Counted from the first letter of the stretch, positions 1 to 12,689 are shown. The stretch: 64,000 nucleotides of DNA from Syncephalis fuscata (GCA_025786725.1 JAHLTZ010000036.1:124001-188000), one strand, 5' to 3'. Made by a program: numbers and translations. Notes: generated by a model not told the origin, from the letters alone.

Positions 1-1171
1 GTATGGCCGGAGGAGTACGTGTACAATCAAGTACAGTCGATTCAACACCCACTTCACACGAACCAGCATCGAGAATAAGCGGAATACGACCATGTAAATC
101 ATCAAATACATGACTAGCCCGTGTTGGTGAAGGTCGGCCTGATGTATTGGCCGACGGTGCAGCCAGCGGTAGATTGGCATGGGCAATCATCGCTCTAGCC
201 ATAGGATGAGCGGGAAAACGAATACCCACTGTTGAACGACCGCAAGTAACCGATAATGGTAGATTAGGATGTCGTGGTAACAGCAATGTTAAAGGACCGG
301 GCCAGCCTTGTCGTATAATCCGACGAACAGAGACTGGCAATTCTAACCGATTAAATATTTCTTCAATCTGTCGATCATTTAATGTATCGATTGATTCGAG
401 GGGTTTTGTTGAATCTACTGCTATAGTTGTATCAATAGGATCTGACTCCTTGTTAGAATAAAGAGTAGACCATGGTGCTACTACGCGCTCAAGCATTTCT
501 ATTGACGAGATATGTACAATAAGTGGATTATCACTAGGACGACCTTTAGCATCAAATATACGTTTTACAGCGGTAGCATCAAGTGCATTTGCCGCCAATC
601 CATATACCGTCTCTGTAGGCATACCAACCGGTAGACCGAAATGTAATGCTTCAGAAGATGCAATTAGCGCTTGTTGTGTAGCTGTATCCGTACATGAAAA
701 GGTATCATTGGCCGGTAGATTATATTCAAACGATATTTTATCAGGTGCCGTTGATAGCACACGTGTATTTAATGTAGCATCAACTGCCATTTGAATAGCA
801 GGCGGTAATGAAGATGACATTACACTGGATTTTACTGGTTCACAACTAACCATTACGTTACTATAAAAGCGGTAATTGTGCTTAAATAGAGGCGGTAATA
901 ATAATGGCTGTAATGAACGATAAATACAACTACTACCTAGTCTATTAAATGTACTACGGCGATAATAGTGACTTAAATAGGTATTTTGTATAGTAGCAAG
1001 TGTCGTGCCACTACTTGTTGTTCTTATCTGCACGGCTATGGGCAAAGTAGCTAGACGGACAATAGTAGTCTGTAAAAGGAGAGATGTCTTTCTAGTCCCT
1101 ATATAATATTGACTAGAAGCAGTACTATTTGGAGCGTATAATGAACGACAACGAATAGAACACCGCAGCAT
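1..1171 (-). CDS. SUA5: Threonylcarbamoyl-AMP synthase (Sua5/YrdC), 3' end outside window
   Basis: Open for 390 codons on the minus strand from an ATG at 1171-1169 to the window edge. It makes the threonylcarbamoyl-AMP used for the t6A37 modification of ANN-decoding tRNAs. Visible family motifs are PTETVYGLAANA, KGRPSDNPLIVH, WPGPLTLLLP and the PSANTSGRPSPT loop, which together make up the YrdC/Sua5 nucleotide- and threonine-binding fold. The first ~105 residues are rich in Arg, Ser and Thr and poor in acidic residues, as in a mitochondrial presequence. In-frame Met codons at 853 and 820 just before the conserved region could start a cytosolic form. No intron is seen in this part. The C-terminal Sua5 domain, if present, lies outside the window. 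The family call is secure; dual localisation is inferred. Confidence 0.93.
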   Translation of the reverse strand, partial: MLRCSIRCRSLYAPNSTASSQYYIGTRKTSLLLQTTIVRLATLPIAVQIRTTSSGTTLATIQNTYLSHYYRRSTFNRLGSSCIYRSLQPLLLPPLFKHNYRFYSNVMVSCEPVKSSVMSSSLPPAIQMAVDATLNTRVLSTAPDKISFEYNLPANDTFSCTDTATQQALIASSEALHFGLPVGMPTETVYGLAANALDATAVKRIFDAKGRPSDNPLIVHISSIEMLERVVAPWSTLYSNKESDPIDTTIAVDSTKPLESIDTLNDRQIEEIFNRLELPVSVRRIIRQGWPGPLTLLLPRHPNLPLSVTCGRSTVGIRFPAHPMARAMIAHANLPLAAPSANTSGRPSPTRASHVFDDLHGRIPLILDAGSCEVGVESTVLDCTRTPPAI

Positions 1172-2049
1172 TCAGTAATACTAATCCTGTAATAATAGTA
1201 TTAATATTATTAAAGGTGTCTACTATTTGGTTTTAAACAAAAAAAAAGAAAAGAAAACCGATGAAACTTCAAATTTTCATTATTCTTTCTTTAATGCAGT
1301 CATTTTAACCAATGGCTTTGTTATTAATGTAGCTTTATATTATTTAATGTTTGTTGAAATGTATTCACTATTAACAGTGTAGGTACTCCTTTTTATTTCC
1401 ACTGATTCCTTTTATTCTATTTATGTGTGTAAATATGCTCACCTTCACCCATTATATCCTACAACATGTATGCCAGACTGAGTGGCGGTGTTTTATTGAC
1501 GCAGGGGGAGTCACATCAGTATAGTATATAGATCTATAGATCTTATTCTCTGTCTATCTGCTTATCTCTCACGCCCACCACATCATCACTCTCCACTTAG
1601 TGTGATGATCCAATCAAAGGGATGGTTTCACACGCGTCTCATACTCATGTCCGCTTCTCTTTAAAAGCAGCGAACAAGTAAGCATGAAGCTTTAGTTCTT
1701 TAAACCGCTACCACTTTCTTGTATCCCAGCACGAGTATATTTTGTTGGTATTGCAACAGCTGCAGTCATTGTGTTATCTTTGCGTTAACTGCTATCTTTT
1801 CTGTTATCTCTTTCTCTCTTTCTCTCTTTCTCGCTTTCACCAACTATCTATTGTGTTGACGTCGGTGGTTATTGTTGTTGGTCTCGACTGTTTTTATTAT
1901 AATCGTTAGATCGTTTAACTTTGTTGTTTTGACCAGTTTATTCAACTGCTCTATCGTCTCTTATTTGTGATTTGTAGATTGTGTCTTTAACGATCGATTA
2001 TATTTATCGTACTTAAATTACAACGCCTATTGCTATCACGACTATCAAT
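1172..2049. promoter_or_regulatory. Divergent intergenic region between SUA5 and the P5C reductase gene
   Basis: About 880 bp separate two divergently transcribed genes, so both promoters should lie here. A pyrimidine tract of TTTCTCTC repeats at about 1800-1837 and further CT-rich DNA precede the reductase gene, as is common before fungal transcription starts. No unambiguous TATA box, tRNA or extra ORF was found. Confidence 0.4.
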
Positions 2050-2975
2050 ATGCTTTCCAGGAACAAGCCGTACAATCTCAGACGACGACTGCCGAGTCAT
2101 CTCAGCCAGCGCGTATTGCCTTTATTGGTGGTGGCAATATGGCCGAGGCTATTATAGCCGGTCTTTTGCATACAGGCCATCCTATCGATAGACTTAACGT
2201 GTCTGAGCCTATGGCTGCTCGACGTGATTATTTAATTCAGCGCTATCCTGCACTCGCTCCACGTATCACTGATGATAACTCGAAAGCGGCCAATGATGCC
2301 AATGTAGTGGTATTGGCCGTTAAGCCATCGGTTGTGCCCATTGTACTTGATGGTCTACGTGAACAGCTATTTGCTACTGGTGCAGTTATTCTTTCGATTG
2401 CTGCTGGTGTCCGTCTTTCTGATATGACTCGCTGGCTTACGGAAACGGCTAGCCACGATGATTTAAAGTCATGGCAGCCACCTATTGTTCGTTGTATGCC
2501 CAACACGCCTGCTTTGGTGGGTCATGGTGCGGCTGGTGTTTATGCCAATCCTGCGGTATCACCGAAGCAACGGGCTAGTGTAGCCAATGTATTGGATGCT
2601 GTTTCAGAGACTGTCTGCTGGGTAGACACTGAAAGCCAGATTGATGCCGTCACGGCAGTAAGCGGTAGTGGACCAGCCTACTTTTTCCTATTGCTTGAAG
2701 CGATGGTGGATGCTGGCGTCAAAGCTGGCCTCTCACCCGAAGTAGCAGCTCAGCTATCGGCACAAACGTGTCTAGGAGCAGCACATATGGCGATGAAAAC
2801 GACCGATACATTTGCCGAACTACGTGAAAAGGTGACCTCGCCCAACGGTACAACCTATGCGGCCATTACTCATATGGAACAAGGTGGTGTGCCAGAGTGT
2901 TTAAGAGCGGCCGTTCGTGCTGCAGCATTGCGATCTGCAGAATTGGGCGAAGAACTCGGCCAAGCCAAGATCTAA
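2050..2975 (+). CDS. PRO3: Pyrroline-5-carboxylate reductase (proline biosynthesis)
   Basis: Reduces 1-pyrroline-5-carboxylate to proline with NAD(P)H. The Rossmann motif IAFIGGGNMAEAII lies at 2118-2159, the middle carries VRCMPNTPALVGHGAAG, and the P5CR signature is SGSGPAYFFLLLEAMVDAGVKAGL, followed by the family C-terminus REKVTSPNGTTYAAI. The frame is continuous from 1971 to the stop at 2973-2975 but holds no ATG upstream of the GGGN motif. The only nearby ATG is at 2050, one base out of phase, and would join the frame if the GG at 2060-2061 were GGG. An unrecognised upstream exon spliced at CAG|2061 is the alternative. Product is certain; the first residues are not. Confidence 0.9.
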
Positions 2976-3267
2976 GTGCATGTATGTGTGTAGCTTGATC
3001 GAATCAATTCCCATTTAGATTTGAATTTAGTTAAAGCATAACAGTAGAATAAAGCTTGCCATTAGTAGATTTACATATTCAGCACAGTCTTTATTGTAAG
3101 CTGAATGATAGAATTGAATAAAGTATCATGCTATTTACTTTCTAAATAAAATTATACAATAATCTAGTTTAATTGATAATTAATATATGTAATAATGCTA
3201 ATGGCCATTATATTATATTGTTATGATTAATTACACATTTAATACGTTGTCAGCAATAATAGCTACT

Positions 3268-4886
3268 TTATTGCTTTACTTCGCTAGCTAATAACTGAAG
3301 CGCTTGACGCCAGTCACGCTTTTGATCCTCCAACGACTCTAGACCAACACTAGCACGAACAAGTCTAGGATCGCTGATGCCATCAGTGCCATAGCGCCAC
3401 TCTACAAGTGATTCGACACCACCTAATGAAGTAGCATTAGCCGAAAGTTGTAGACGATGCGGCAATAGTCTTGCATGTTCTTGAGTTTTTAGCTATTAAT
3501 AGTAGCGATAATGTTGGTTAAATACAATAAATTAAAACACTTAGTGTTATAGTACTTACTAGAATAGAGAATACGGGTGTATGGCCACCTGGATGTTGTT
3601 TCTTCACCCATTCTGGAGGATTATCGCCAAATTGCAGGCTAGAGTGACGGATTGAATGTACAACATCGGCCGGTATACCATCATGAGCAACACCGCCACT
3701 AGCATTATTCAACCATGCAACAAGATCAAAAGCAATCGACGACTGTTGACGTACACGAAGATCCAATGTTCTATTGCAATACGTGTAAATAATAGCATAT
3801 TATTACACTGAATTATAAGATAATTACCGAATACTGCGAAGAAGCAGCCAAGACTCCAATGAACCCATAGTATTACCAAGAACACCACGATCGGCATAGA
3901 GCTATATAGATGATGTAATTAAGTAGATAAGCAATAGTAAACAAAGGCTTTAAAGTAACTCACTTGGTCGGCTACTTTTTTATCCTTTGTAATAAGTACA
4001 CCCGATAGAAGATCAGAATGTCCACCGAAATACTTGGTGGCCGAGTGCATAATCAAGTCAGCACCTACGATTAAACATTAATATTAATACTGATCTATCA
4101 AGTATAAATATATCTACTTACCATGATCAAATGGATACTGTAGTGGTGGTGGTGCAAAAGTGGCATCAATTACCAGTTTGCCACCAACACGGTGAATCTT
4201 ATCGGCATAATGGCGAATATCTATATAAATTACTCTGTTGTTAATCACTTACTATTGTTAACTTTCTACTTTACATACCATAAACCTCGCCAGTTGGATT
4301 AACTGGTGTCTCAAGCCATACCAAATCACCTTCTGCAAACTCGTCATCGATGTCAATCTTGGGCTAGAATAACTATTAGTAAGTATTGTACCTTTAAATT
4401 AAGTATTTAACCTTACCGTATCACGGAAGCGCTGTATAAGCCCTATTACTTTATGAGATCCAAAATAAGCTTCACGGATAGCAATACGCTTTGGCTGATA
4501 GTGGAACAAAGCGGCAAACACCGATGTAAACCTGAGCTATAAGTCACGGCGTAGTCTATGATTAAAGAAGTACAAGTCAGGTCATCTTTAATAATAATAA
4601 TAGACTTGTTTATGTTTATTACCGCCTTGATTGATCTTGGCTATGACGGCCTCGGCTCTATCGCGTACAGGTTGACTGTAGCGACTATAAATATGAGTAC
4701 CGGGTGGTAGTTCACTATCCTGTAGCTCGGCACTGCCCTCGGGACGTATAACGTTGTCGTCAAACTAAGCGCAGGAGAAACGTGTAAATCGGGCTGCAAG
4801 CCGGCAGCGGCACTATTTAGCGTATCGCCATGCAGAGCCAACGTTGAAATATCCAAATCCTCGGGATTTAATGCGCGGTGAGCCAT
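3268..4886 (-). CDS. Cys/Met-metabolism PLP-dependent enzyme (cystathionine gamma-synthase/beta-lyase-like)
   Basis: Eight exons read as one fold-type I PLP enzyme: 4886-4623, 4555-4417, 4363-4279, 4220-4122, 4064-3964, 3901-3828, 3770-3560 and 3492-3268. Landmarks are [19 protein letters not shown], a YSSG element, [16 protein letters not shown], and the PLP-lysine region [16 protein letters not shown] preceded by [10 protein letters not shown]. It most resembles fungal cystathionine beta-lyase or gamma-synthase relatives of transsulfuration; which reaction it performs cannot be told from sequence alone. Two frame breaks interrupt it, at 4752-4764 (a 13-bp motif read in two frames) and at 4528-4532 (TTT where TTTT would restore frame). 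Splice phases of all other junctions agree once these are allowed for. The PLP lysine is intact, so the breaks may be sequence errors. Confidence 0.85.
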
Positions 4887-5449
4887 TGTAGCGTCAAGTA
4901 CTTAGTTGGTTGGTCAAAAAAGGCCAGTATCGTATAGGCTATAATGGTGTGTGTGAACGTAACAATAAACAGTTAGAAGCAGTGGTGTTATGATAGCTAT
5001 TATCAACAGTAAACAGATAGATAGATGGGTATACGCAGAATTACACGTCATACTTTATAACATGGCAATACAGCTGGAATCGCCTTTCTTGGCTCATCCC
5101 ACGTCATTTAGAAGCCACGTCATTGGTTGGAAGTTGATCAATAAAGCAATTCCGACACCATTCGAATGATAGTTTAGTTGTACTAATACCATATACCATC
5201 TCGTGTGGATTATTTTGAATTAGTAAGCATTGGGGCAATGTTTGGTAGATTTTAATCAACGTTATATGGCCGATGATTGATCTTAGATGGCTGATGATTG
5301 ATGTTGTATAACCGATAATTGATGGTATTGTCAATGAATAAGGTATAGTTATAATAAAACTGTTTTTTAATTAATTTATATTTGTATTTACTAAATAAAT
5401 AAAAGTTGCGTCACGCAAGTAACCTTTTCTTACTGAATTCACCGATAAT
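4887..5449. other. Intergenic region between the PLP enzyme and MED17
   Basis: Divergent spacer of about 560 bp that must hold both promoters. It contains short open frames without family features and a locally repeated GATTGATNTT pattern around 5270-5330. Nothing else recognisable. Confidence 0.4.
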
Positions 5450-7982
5450 ATGACTTCCTTAAGATTCGACGGCCTGCATCCTAGACAAGCTGACGATATT
5501 GCCGATGATGGCACTCCTATCTTTCATGAGTAGGTGACTGTTCAGCCTGCAGGTTGTAATAACTAATCGCGTATTGATGTAGTAAACCGTCCTTAGCAGA
5601 ACGACTAGGTACGCAAATTGCTCAGCTACGATCGTTTAATAGCACGACAGCAGTAGCACCCAGTGTCGTCAATTCAGGCTCCAATGATACTAGAGATACA
5701 AAAGATAGCTCAGTAAAAGATGAGGACACGGTAATGACTGAATCGACAGAAGAATCCAGTTTAGCGAATAAAGAAAAACAAGATAAGGCTGTAGATACAG
5801 AGATGGAACCTAAAGAGGCGGAGGATTGACAATGTCAACTGAGGAGGATGCCACCACAGCATCAACAGGAACCAGTGTGCCGTTAAATACATTTCGACGT
5901 GAATTAGCCGATTCTATCTTGTAAGGCATTTGAAACTGTATTGATTTAAACTTTTTGGTTATTTATTGGTGCATCTAGTCACGCAGAAGCAGAAATATTA
6001 GTGTTGTTAGATCTATTTAATGTGGTGCTTGGTGAATCGCATCAGGCACCATTGCCATTGCCGCCCAAAACACTTGGTGGTACGCGACTTGCTGCACAAA
6101 TACGTACAAAAGAAGAACGACGAGCAGATGAGATTTTACAATTTGGTATTAGAAAATTGGTAAGGTTTAATTCATAATATGTTATTAAAGTCAATTACTA
6201 ATGGTGTGCTGATTAGCAATTGAATAAAACGTCTGGATTGCTAAAGAATGGCATGGAACGGTTGACTGCAGTAGCAGATGGAGAGAAGCGTTTTTGGCGT
6301 GCCGTTTCTGAACTGCAGCGCGATCTATGGCCATTAACAGCCGGTCCAAGTATGGGCACTACACGAGCATTGCAAGTTGATTATGGTTATAGAGATGGTA
6401 AGTAGCTATATATTTGTTATGTAAATAAAACTAATGTTATACTAGTTGGTTCGTCGTCACAAGAACTAAGCAGAGCAGAATTATTACGCACCACAAGTCA
6501 GACACAAAACACAAAGCACAAAGAAAAGACTGGTATGCCTATCAACTTAATACTACCACATTCTACGCCATTTAATGTTGTGGTTGAGATATGGGAGAAG
6601 TCAAATGAATATAAGCAATTACGTGAACGTAGCTCTAATTCGACAACAGCTACAACGACTAATCGTAAGACAGTTGATAACAACGGTATCGTATAGTTGT
6701 TTCTAATATTTACTAGACGATGGCAATATACGATCCAGATTGGCTCAGGCGCGGGCTACACTATTTGATTCGGAACTATTCCAAGAGGTAATTGGTCAAA
6801 TAGAGTGATAGTTAGTGTAGAGTTTACCTTACAGTGTTATTATTTATACGAATATTAGATTGTTCGAGAGGCACGTATTGGAGGCCATGGAGAAACAATT
6901 ATGGAAGATCGAGTATCAGTGCCTATTAATGATCGACTTGAAGCAGTGATTATTTGGAAAATATATGACCATGGTGCTAAGGAGACATCACAGGTAGTGT
7001 TTATTAGTATATACATATATAAAGTTATTTATTATTGCTATTAGACTTCCGAGGTGGATGATGCAACTATGGCGGCCATGCTAGCTACTTTAATGCGGCT
7101 CTTGCTTCGGCGACGACATCATGTGCGAGTACAGCGTCAACAGACAATACAGCATACAATAAAACGTACACGCAACAACAATCCAGATCCGTAAGTGCTT
7201 TAATAATAGCCATTCATTTAGCCATTAATTAACTAGCCAATTGATATTTTAGATCAGATCAAGTATTACGGAATGCAGTTCGACCATTTAGACGTCTTGA
7301 ACAGGAGCGTACATTTAGAAAGACGCTTGATATAGTGTCACAAACATTCGCACGAGCCGGTATACCAATTCATGTTCGCTTTGAACATGCTCCGCTTGAC
7401 GAGAATAACAATGGTGATGAAGCACGATGGCTGACCATTACACTATTTGATTATGGGTAAGTTTGTGAATAAATTAGATTGGAAATGAGACTGATGTATT
7501 TGATTCAACTAGACCGACAGTTCGGTTTGTATTTCGTGATTTACGTTCTTTTGAACTACATGTTCGCGGTACAGTGGTTCCATTTTCAGATTTGGCTCAA
7601 TTCTCGCATGTATTGGCCGAGGAGTTGGCGCTGGGCTGTCTAGGCCATATTACACATTTATTATCCGATATGGGTTTTGATAAAGTACAGGCACAGCCTA
7701 TGGTCGGTGTAATTACCGCTTCTGTACGCTATGGCAAGTCAGATGAGGCAGAAGAGCCGCGATGCATGTAAGTTGCCACTCAACATAGCGAAGCTGTTCT
7801 AATGATTTAATCGATGCTTTAGACGTATTATACTTGATCGGCCGCAATGGTTAGAAAACGATCAACTACAACTAGCCTTTCGTTCAGAGTATATCTATAA
7901 AAAGCACACGACAGCAGGCGATATTATTCGATTGTCAAGTTCAAACAAAAAAAGGACATTAACACTACGCCAACCAATATAG
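5450..7982 (+). CDS. MED17: Mediator complex head subunit MED17 (Srb4)
   Basis: Head-module subunit of Mediator, which links activators to RNA polymerase II. Exons: 5450-5529, 5600-5920, 5979-6159, 6217-6397, 6446-6685, 6717-6787, 6859-6993, 7045-7190, 7253-7456, 7513-7767 and 7823-7982. The family signature is a helix with LLKNGMERL followed by EKRFWRAVSELQRDLWPL, then LQVDYGYRDVGS; later SELFQEIVREA, the ED-VSVPI element and the MED17 C-terminal region also fit. An acidic Ser/Thr linker separates the N-terminus from the core. Two junctions do not hold frame: exon 1 ends in phase 2 while exon 2 expects phase 1, and at 5826-5834 the acidic linker frame meets TGA unless GG is read as GGG. From 5979 on every intron phase is consistent. 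Confidence 0.85.
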
Positions 7983-10012
7983 CTACTTCATTCGATGCGC
8001 GTATACGCCAGCTTGTTAGAATACAATTGGCTGGTAGATAAAAACTAATTATAATAAATAATAATAGTTTATTGTATATATAAAGTATTTATTTATTAGC
8101 TGTATGGAATTAGATTGTTATTTATGTATAAAGTGTAATCTATTATAATTTTCTATTTAATACTCTCCTTTATGAGTCTTTGTAAATTGGTGTTTAAAAA
8201 TAGTATTTACTCCTTTTGGATAGTCAATCGACTAGCCAAGTTCTTCAATGCCTATTCGGCATTTTCTGTATAAGCATCAGGAGAGGTGGCGCGGCTCATG
8301 CAGTAGGAGAAAGGAGAACCATCACCTATTCTGATATAACGATGCCCCGCGAAGCTAATTATTGCTGCGCTATCGATAGACGTAGCGTGTATATAAATGA
8401 GCATACTGAATTGCAATTCAAACAACAATTATCTACCGCATAATATCATCACATCATCCTTTATTTTCTGTCCCGAATCAACGGTGTTGTTGTTGTTGCT
8501 GTGGCTGTCACTTTAACTAGACATTGATTGCTCTAATTATAAAAAGTAGATTTAAAACTATTTGCAACGCACGACAATTAAATGCCTCAATTGTACGGCG
8601 AAATACGTTGACATTAATTGGATGCAGTACTTTGTGGAACGCTAATAAGCAGCTTTGCTAATTGTGTGTCTAATCCATTAAGCCGGCCTTGATTCATTAT
8701 ACAAAAAAACAGCAATATCTAACCGTTCTCATGTACAATCACCATGCTTGGTAAGTTGTTCGGCTCATGCGCTATACTTGCGCCTACAAGTGTAACCTAT
8801 GGGAGTGTTTAATCCGATAATTGGGCCTGCATGTCACGCGCGAGGCCGGCTGCAATGCTTGGTTTCTGACATCTTTGTTTTCCCGGTCTTTAGAAAATAA
8901 TTTCCCATCTACAATAGTCAGTCTTTTCAGCATCAAAACTGAGCAAGTCTTTCTGCAAGGCATAATAATATGCATAGTATTTACGCATGATTGTATGGGA
9001 AAATATTGCAGCGAATTATTCAGTTAATTTGATTTGTTCTTTTAATAGTTATTTTGTAAACAAGCTATAATGAATTATGGTTATTGGAATAGAAATAATG
9101 GTTTAGTAATTTAGCTTAGTTTAGTAAGAATTTAAAATGCTATTTCGTTTAGTGCTAAATAGTTTAATTGGAAATTGGCCCGTGCATCTAATAGGAGCTG
9201 ACGAATCATGTGGCGTAGAAAGTCTGGCCCAAACGCGTGATAGTGTTAGACAAGTATTTACAGTGCACACATGTAACTTTTACATTGCTTTGCATCAGTG
9301 AGTGTGTTTGATTTATTATTAGATTTTACACAATAGTCATAAGACTATACACTTGTCGGGTAAACAATTTAGTAAAACGATAGCCTGCATATTGATGCAT
9401 TTAGAATTGAAAATGTGCCTTGTGCGTGTGTGTATGCGTGTATGTACTGTCTGACTCGCCTTGAATAGTGTTGCAATGTTCTATCATAGCCTGCGAATTA
9501 CAGTAAAGCGAGAAAGAGAAGAGGAAAAGCAAGAGAATACTTTAGTGTGACATCAGCGATAGTGTGATATGGTGCATATTCGCAATGATCATATTGCAAT
9601 TTTGAGGCCATTTTATTGCAATGAACAGTTATGCTATTTTGTTGGTCTTAAATCCGACAATATTGTCATGTGCCACAACATTTCCCCGCTGTTTGTGTAA
9701 GCATTCTGAATTAGCCATTTCCGGCTTACAAGCAGCTATTATAAATTATTTATTTATTTAATGATGCTTAGCTGCTAATTCAAAATCAATACCGCTTTCA
9801 TTTTATGTCGATGTTACATATACCTACAGATCATTTACAATCCACTTAGCCTTACTAAACAGTTTATTTACTGAATCCCAATCAACTTAATTGTCTATCC
9901 ACTCGCACTTTATTGTACCTCCAACGTATATTACGTTTTCGCTCTATTAGATCCTTTACTTTACGCTTTCATTTATTAACTGCTGCAAATAGCCATTTAC
10001 AACAATACTGAA
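7983..10012. other. Long intergenic region between MED17 and the first P450
   Basis: About 2 kb, AT-rich except for a few GC-richer patches at 8270-8370 and 8820-8870. Short open frames here (for example 8216-8443 and 8821-9027) lack any domain, codon bias or splice signals and are not called. Pyrimidine-rich DNA at 9890-10000 probably belongs to the P450 promoter. Confidence 0.4.
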
Positions 10013-11828
10013 ATGCCTTTGATGGTCGTTAACAACACCATTGGCTGTTCGCCAACTACAACGCTTCTTTCGATAGCACAGCCGATTGTTCGCTCAGTTG
10101 TACATAAACTTGGCGATCTATCCTTTGTCGTTTTACTTTTAATTATCTACTGGCTATTTGGGGTAAGTTTACGACTCCATATTAAAATATGCTACTAACT
10201 TAAATACTAATTGCAGACAATTAAGCAACGGAATCTAACGACATTAAGATCCATTCCTGGTCCATATCTAGCACCGTTTACTCGATTGTTCTCCATTTTA
10301 AACATGCTTACTGGAACCCACTTTTATCGCTATTTGAGCTGGCATGAAGAATACGGCTCAATAGTACGTACTGGTAGGTTTTTTATTTTAAATCTACTTT
10401 ACCACTTTGTTCATTTTAATTTACTTAATGTACAGGTCCACGAAGTGTGAGTGTGTCAGATCCGGCTGCAATGCGGCAGATCTATGGTTCATACGCATTT
10501 CGTAAAAGCCGCATGTACGAAACATTCCAGCTGCTTGGCAATAACATTTTCGGCACTCGTGATGCAGAATTTCACAAAATACGAAAGCGCATGACAGCTC
10601 CAGCCTACAATCAGTCAACGCTCAATGGCATAGAAACGCTGATATGGCAATCTGGCGTGCAAGCACTTATGAATAAGCTTGAACGACTTTGTGATAAAGG
10701 ACAAACGGCCAATCTTTACAAGGAATTTATGTACATGACGTTTGATGTTACTGGAGAGACCATCTTTGGTCGTAGCTTCAATCTCATTGGAGAAGGCAAG
10801 CATCCAATTCTTTGTTGGATGGCCGACTTTTCTCGTATGAGTATGCTACGTGTTATGTTTCCCATACTGTATCGCATAAAAATTCCTTGGCTATTTGGCC
10901 ATCTTTACGAATCAGAAAAAAACCTATATGATTTTACTAAGAATGCTTTGGAGAAACGTAAACAAAATCCACATCCTCGCCAGGATGCATTGCAGCAGCT
11001 GGTCGAGGCGGCCGATGAGAAAACAGGTGCCAGCATGACCGATCCCGAGATTATCCCGGAAATGATTGTACAAATGTATGTACAGAATGCATTATTATTT
11101 ATTGTCTAACTTTGCTATAATAGGGTCGCCGGTACCGATACTACAAGTATTACTCTCTCTTGGTGTATCTATTTAATTCTACAGCATCCAGATGTGTATC
11201 GTCGACTTCGTCTTGAAGTGGATGCTGCGGTGCCTGATCGCCACCTACCAATACCTTATGCCAATGTTAAACAGCTACCTTATTTGGACGCTGTACTGCA
11301 CGAAACGCTACGTCTTTTCCCGCCAGTTGCCGATGGCTTACCTCGTCAAGTGCCTAAAGGTGGCGCGGATATTGCTGGATATCATCTGCCAGGAGGGGTG
11401 AGTTGGCATGCTACTGATATACATACACTAGTAATCTAACTGTTTGATTTTGTTAGACTACTGTTTTTTGCTCAGCCTATGCGCTTCATCGAGCATCCAC
11501 TCTGTGGGATGAACCTAACAGCTTCTTACCAGAGCGCTGGTTAGTCCCAAATGAACAGCTCATTGAGATGAAAAAAGCATTTGTCCCATTTTCTTTTGGC
11601 CCGCGGGCTTGTCTTGGCCGCAAGTAAGTCATTGACAAGTTACACTACCGTCTTACTAATCGTATTTAATATAGTCTGGCATGGATGGAATTGAAGCTGA
11701 CGATCAGTGCACTTATTCGTCGATTTGATATGAAGCACATAACAGGGGCGTGTATGGATCCTATTTACAAATTTATGCTGACACCTAAAGACCATCGTGT
11801 TGATGTCCGTCTTTATCCTCGAGCGTAA
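10013..11828 (+). CDS. Cytochrome P450 monooxygenase (first copy)
   Basis: Six exons (10013-10162, 10217-10373, 10436-11075, 11124-11397, 11457-11623, 11675-11828) join without frame error into 513 residues. An N-terminal hydrophobic anchor (LSFVVLLLIIYWLFG) places it on the ER membrane, followed by the proline-rich hinge RSIPGPYLAP. The I-helix oxygen motif VAGTDTT, the K-helix ExxR (HETLRLFPP) and the haem-ligand loop FSFGPRACLGRN are all intact, so the enzyme should be active with a P450 reductase. Substrate is unknown. The exon structure differs from the second P450 at 51.7-53.6 kb and the two are diverged, so they are family members rather than recent duplicates. Confidence 0.95.
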
Positions 11829-12133
11829 AGACATATTATAACAACACATTATGCCATTACTCTTATTGCAAATTACTCTTTTATTACACAATTATGACTT
11901 TTTGGTGAATCCACCTATTTTACCTAACGATAGAACAAGTTACAGTGTAGCCAATATCAATGTTGCATTTGTAAATGTTAATTAACTAATAAATAAATGC
12001 TATAATGCTATTGCAAATTCAAATAAGAATGGAAACAAGTACAGTCACACAAACAATCCCACAATAAATCATAGACCAGCACCAATGGTCGAGGATGTAA
12101 AACAAGACACGTCCTATTGTGGAAAGCACTAAG

Positions 12134-12544
12134 CAGAATTCGGACCAAAGCCCGCGTTTATGGGGAAACATACGGATGGCCAGTGTTGTTCATTCAATAC
12201 TGTGTCATCGTTCATATCATCATTAGCGCCCATGGTTGAAGGTCTGAGAAAAGCCCATCTTCATTGAGGAAGATGTCACGCTCTCACTGGGCGATCTACG
12301 AAAATCATTGCAGCTGTCGTGTCCTCGTTGTGCACGGTAGCTACGACGATGTGTGGATGGCGGGTCACCAGCAAGCAGCGTCCTGTCTGTTTATCGGTCA
12401 GGATGATGAGAATGGGCTCGTCGGCGTTTAGTGCTATGCAGTGCGATACGCGAGGCGGTCGCCCTACTATTATTTACTGCTTTCGGGCAGTAGGTGGTAG
12501 TAGCGAACGTAACTCAATTCAGACTACTCTTGGTCCGGATTCTG
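12134..12544. repeat. GC-richer segment bounded by a 15-bp inverted repeat
   Basis: CAGAATTCGGACCAA at 12134-12148 is matched, with one mismatch, by the reverse complement at 12530-12544. The enclosed ~410 bp is visibly less AT-rich than its surroundings. Inside, the minus strand carries an open frame ending at the TGA at 12276-12278 and running up to about 12470; it contains no usable start and no domain I recognise. It could be a relic gene exon or the body of a small mobile element. Confidence 0.35.
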
Positions 12545-12689
12545 TCCTTTTTATAAACATATTAATTAAAGTATATTTAGTCTTATTCCGAAATCTACTT
12601 GATTTTATTGTTTGCTATATATTCTTCTTATTACAATTATTGCCTTATTGATAATATTACTCTATGATTATATTTGACTTTATGTCATT

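Noticed and set aside
5570..5830. A hidden intron that would remove the MED17 frame break
   Set aside because: Candidate donors (GTAATG, GTAAAA, GTAGAT) and acceptors in this stretch do not give matching phases; a one-base error fits better.
8216..9027. Several ORFs of 60-75 codons downstream of MED17
   Set aside because: No domain, no splice partners, overlapping frames on both strands; expected by chance.
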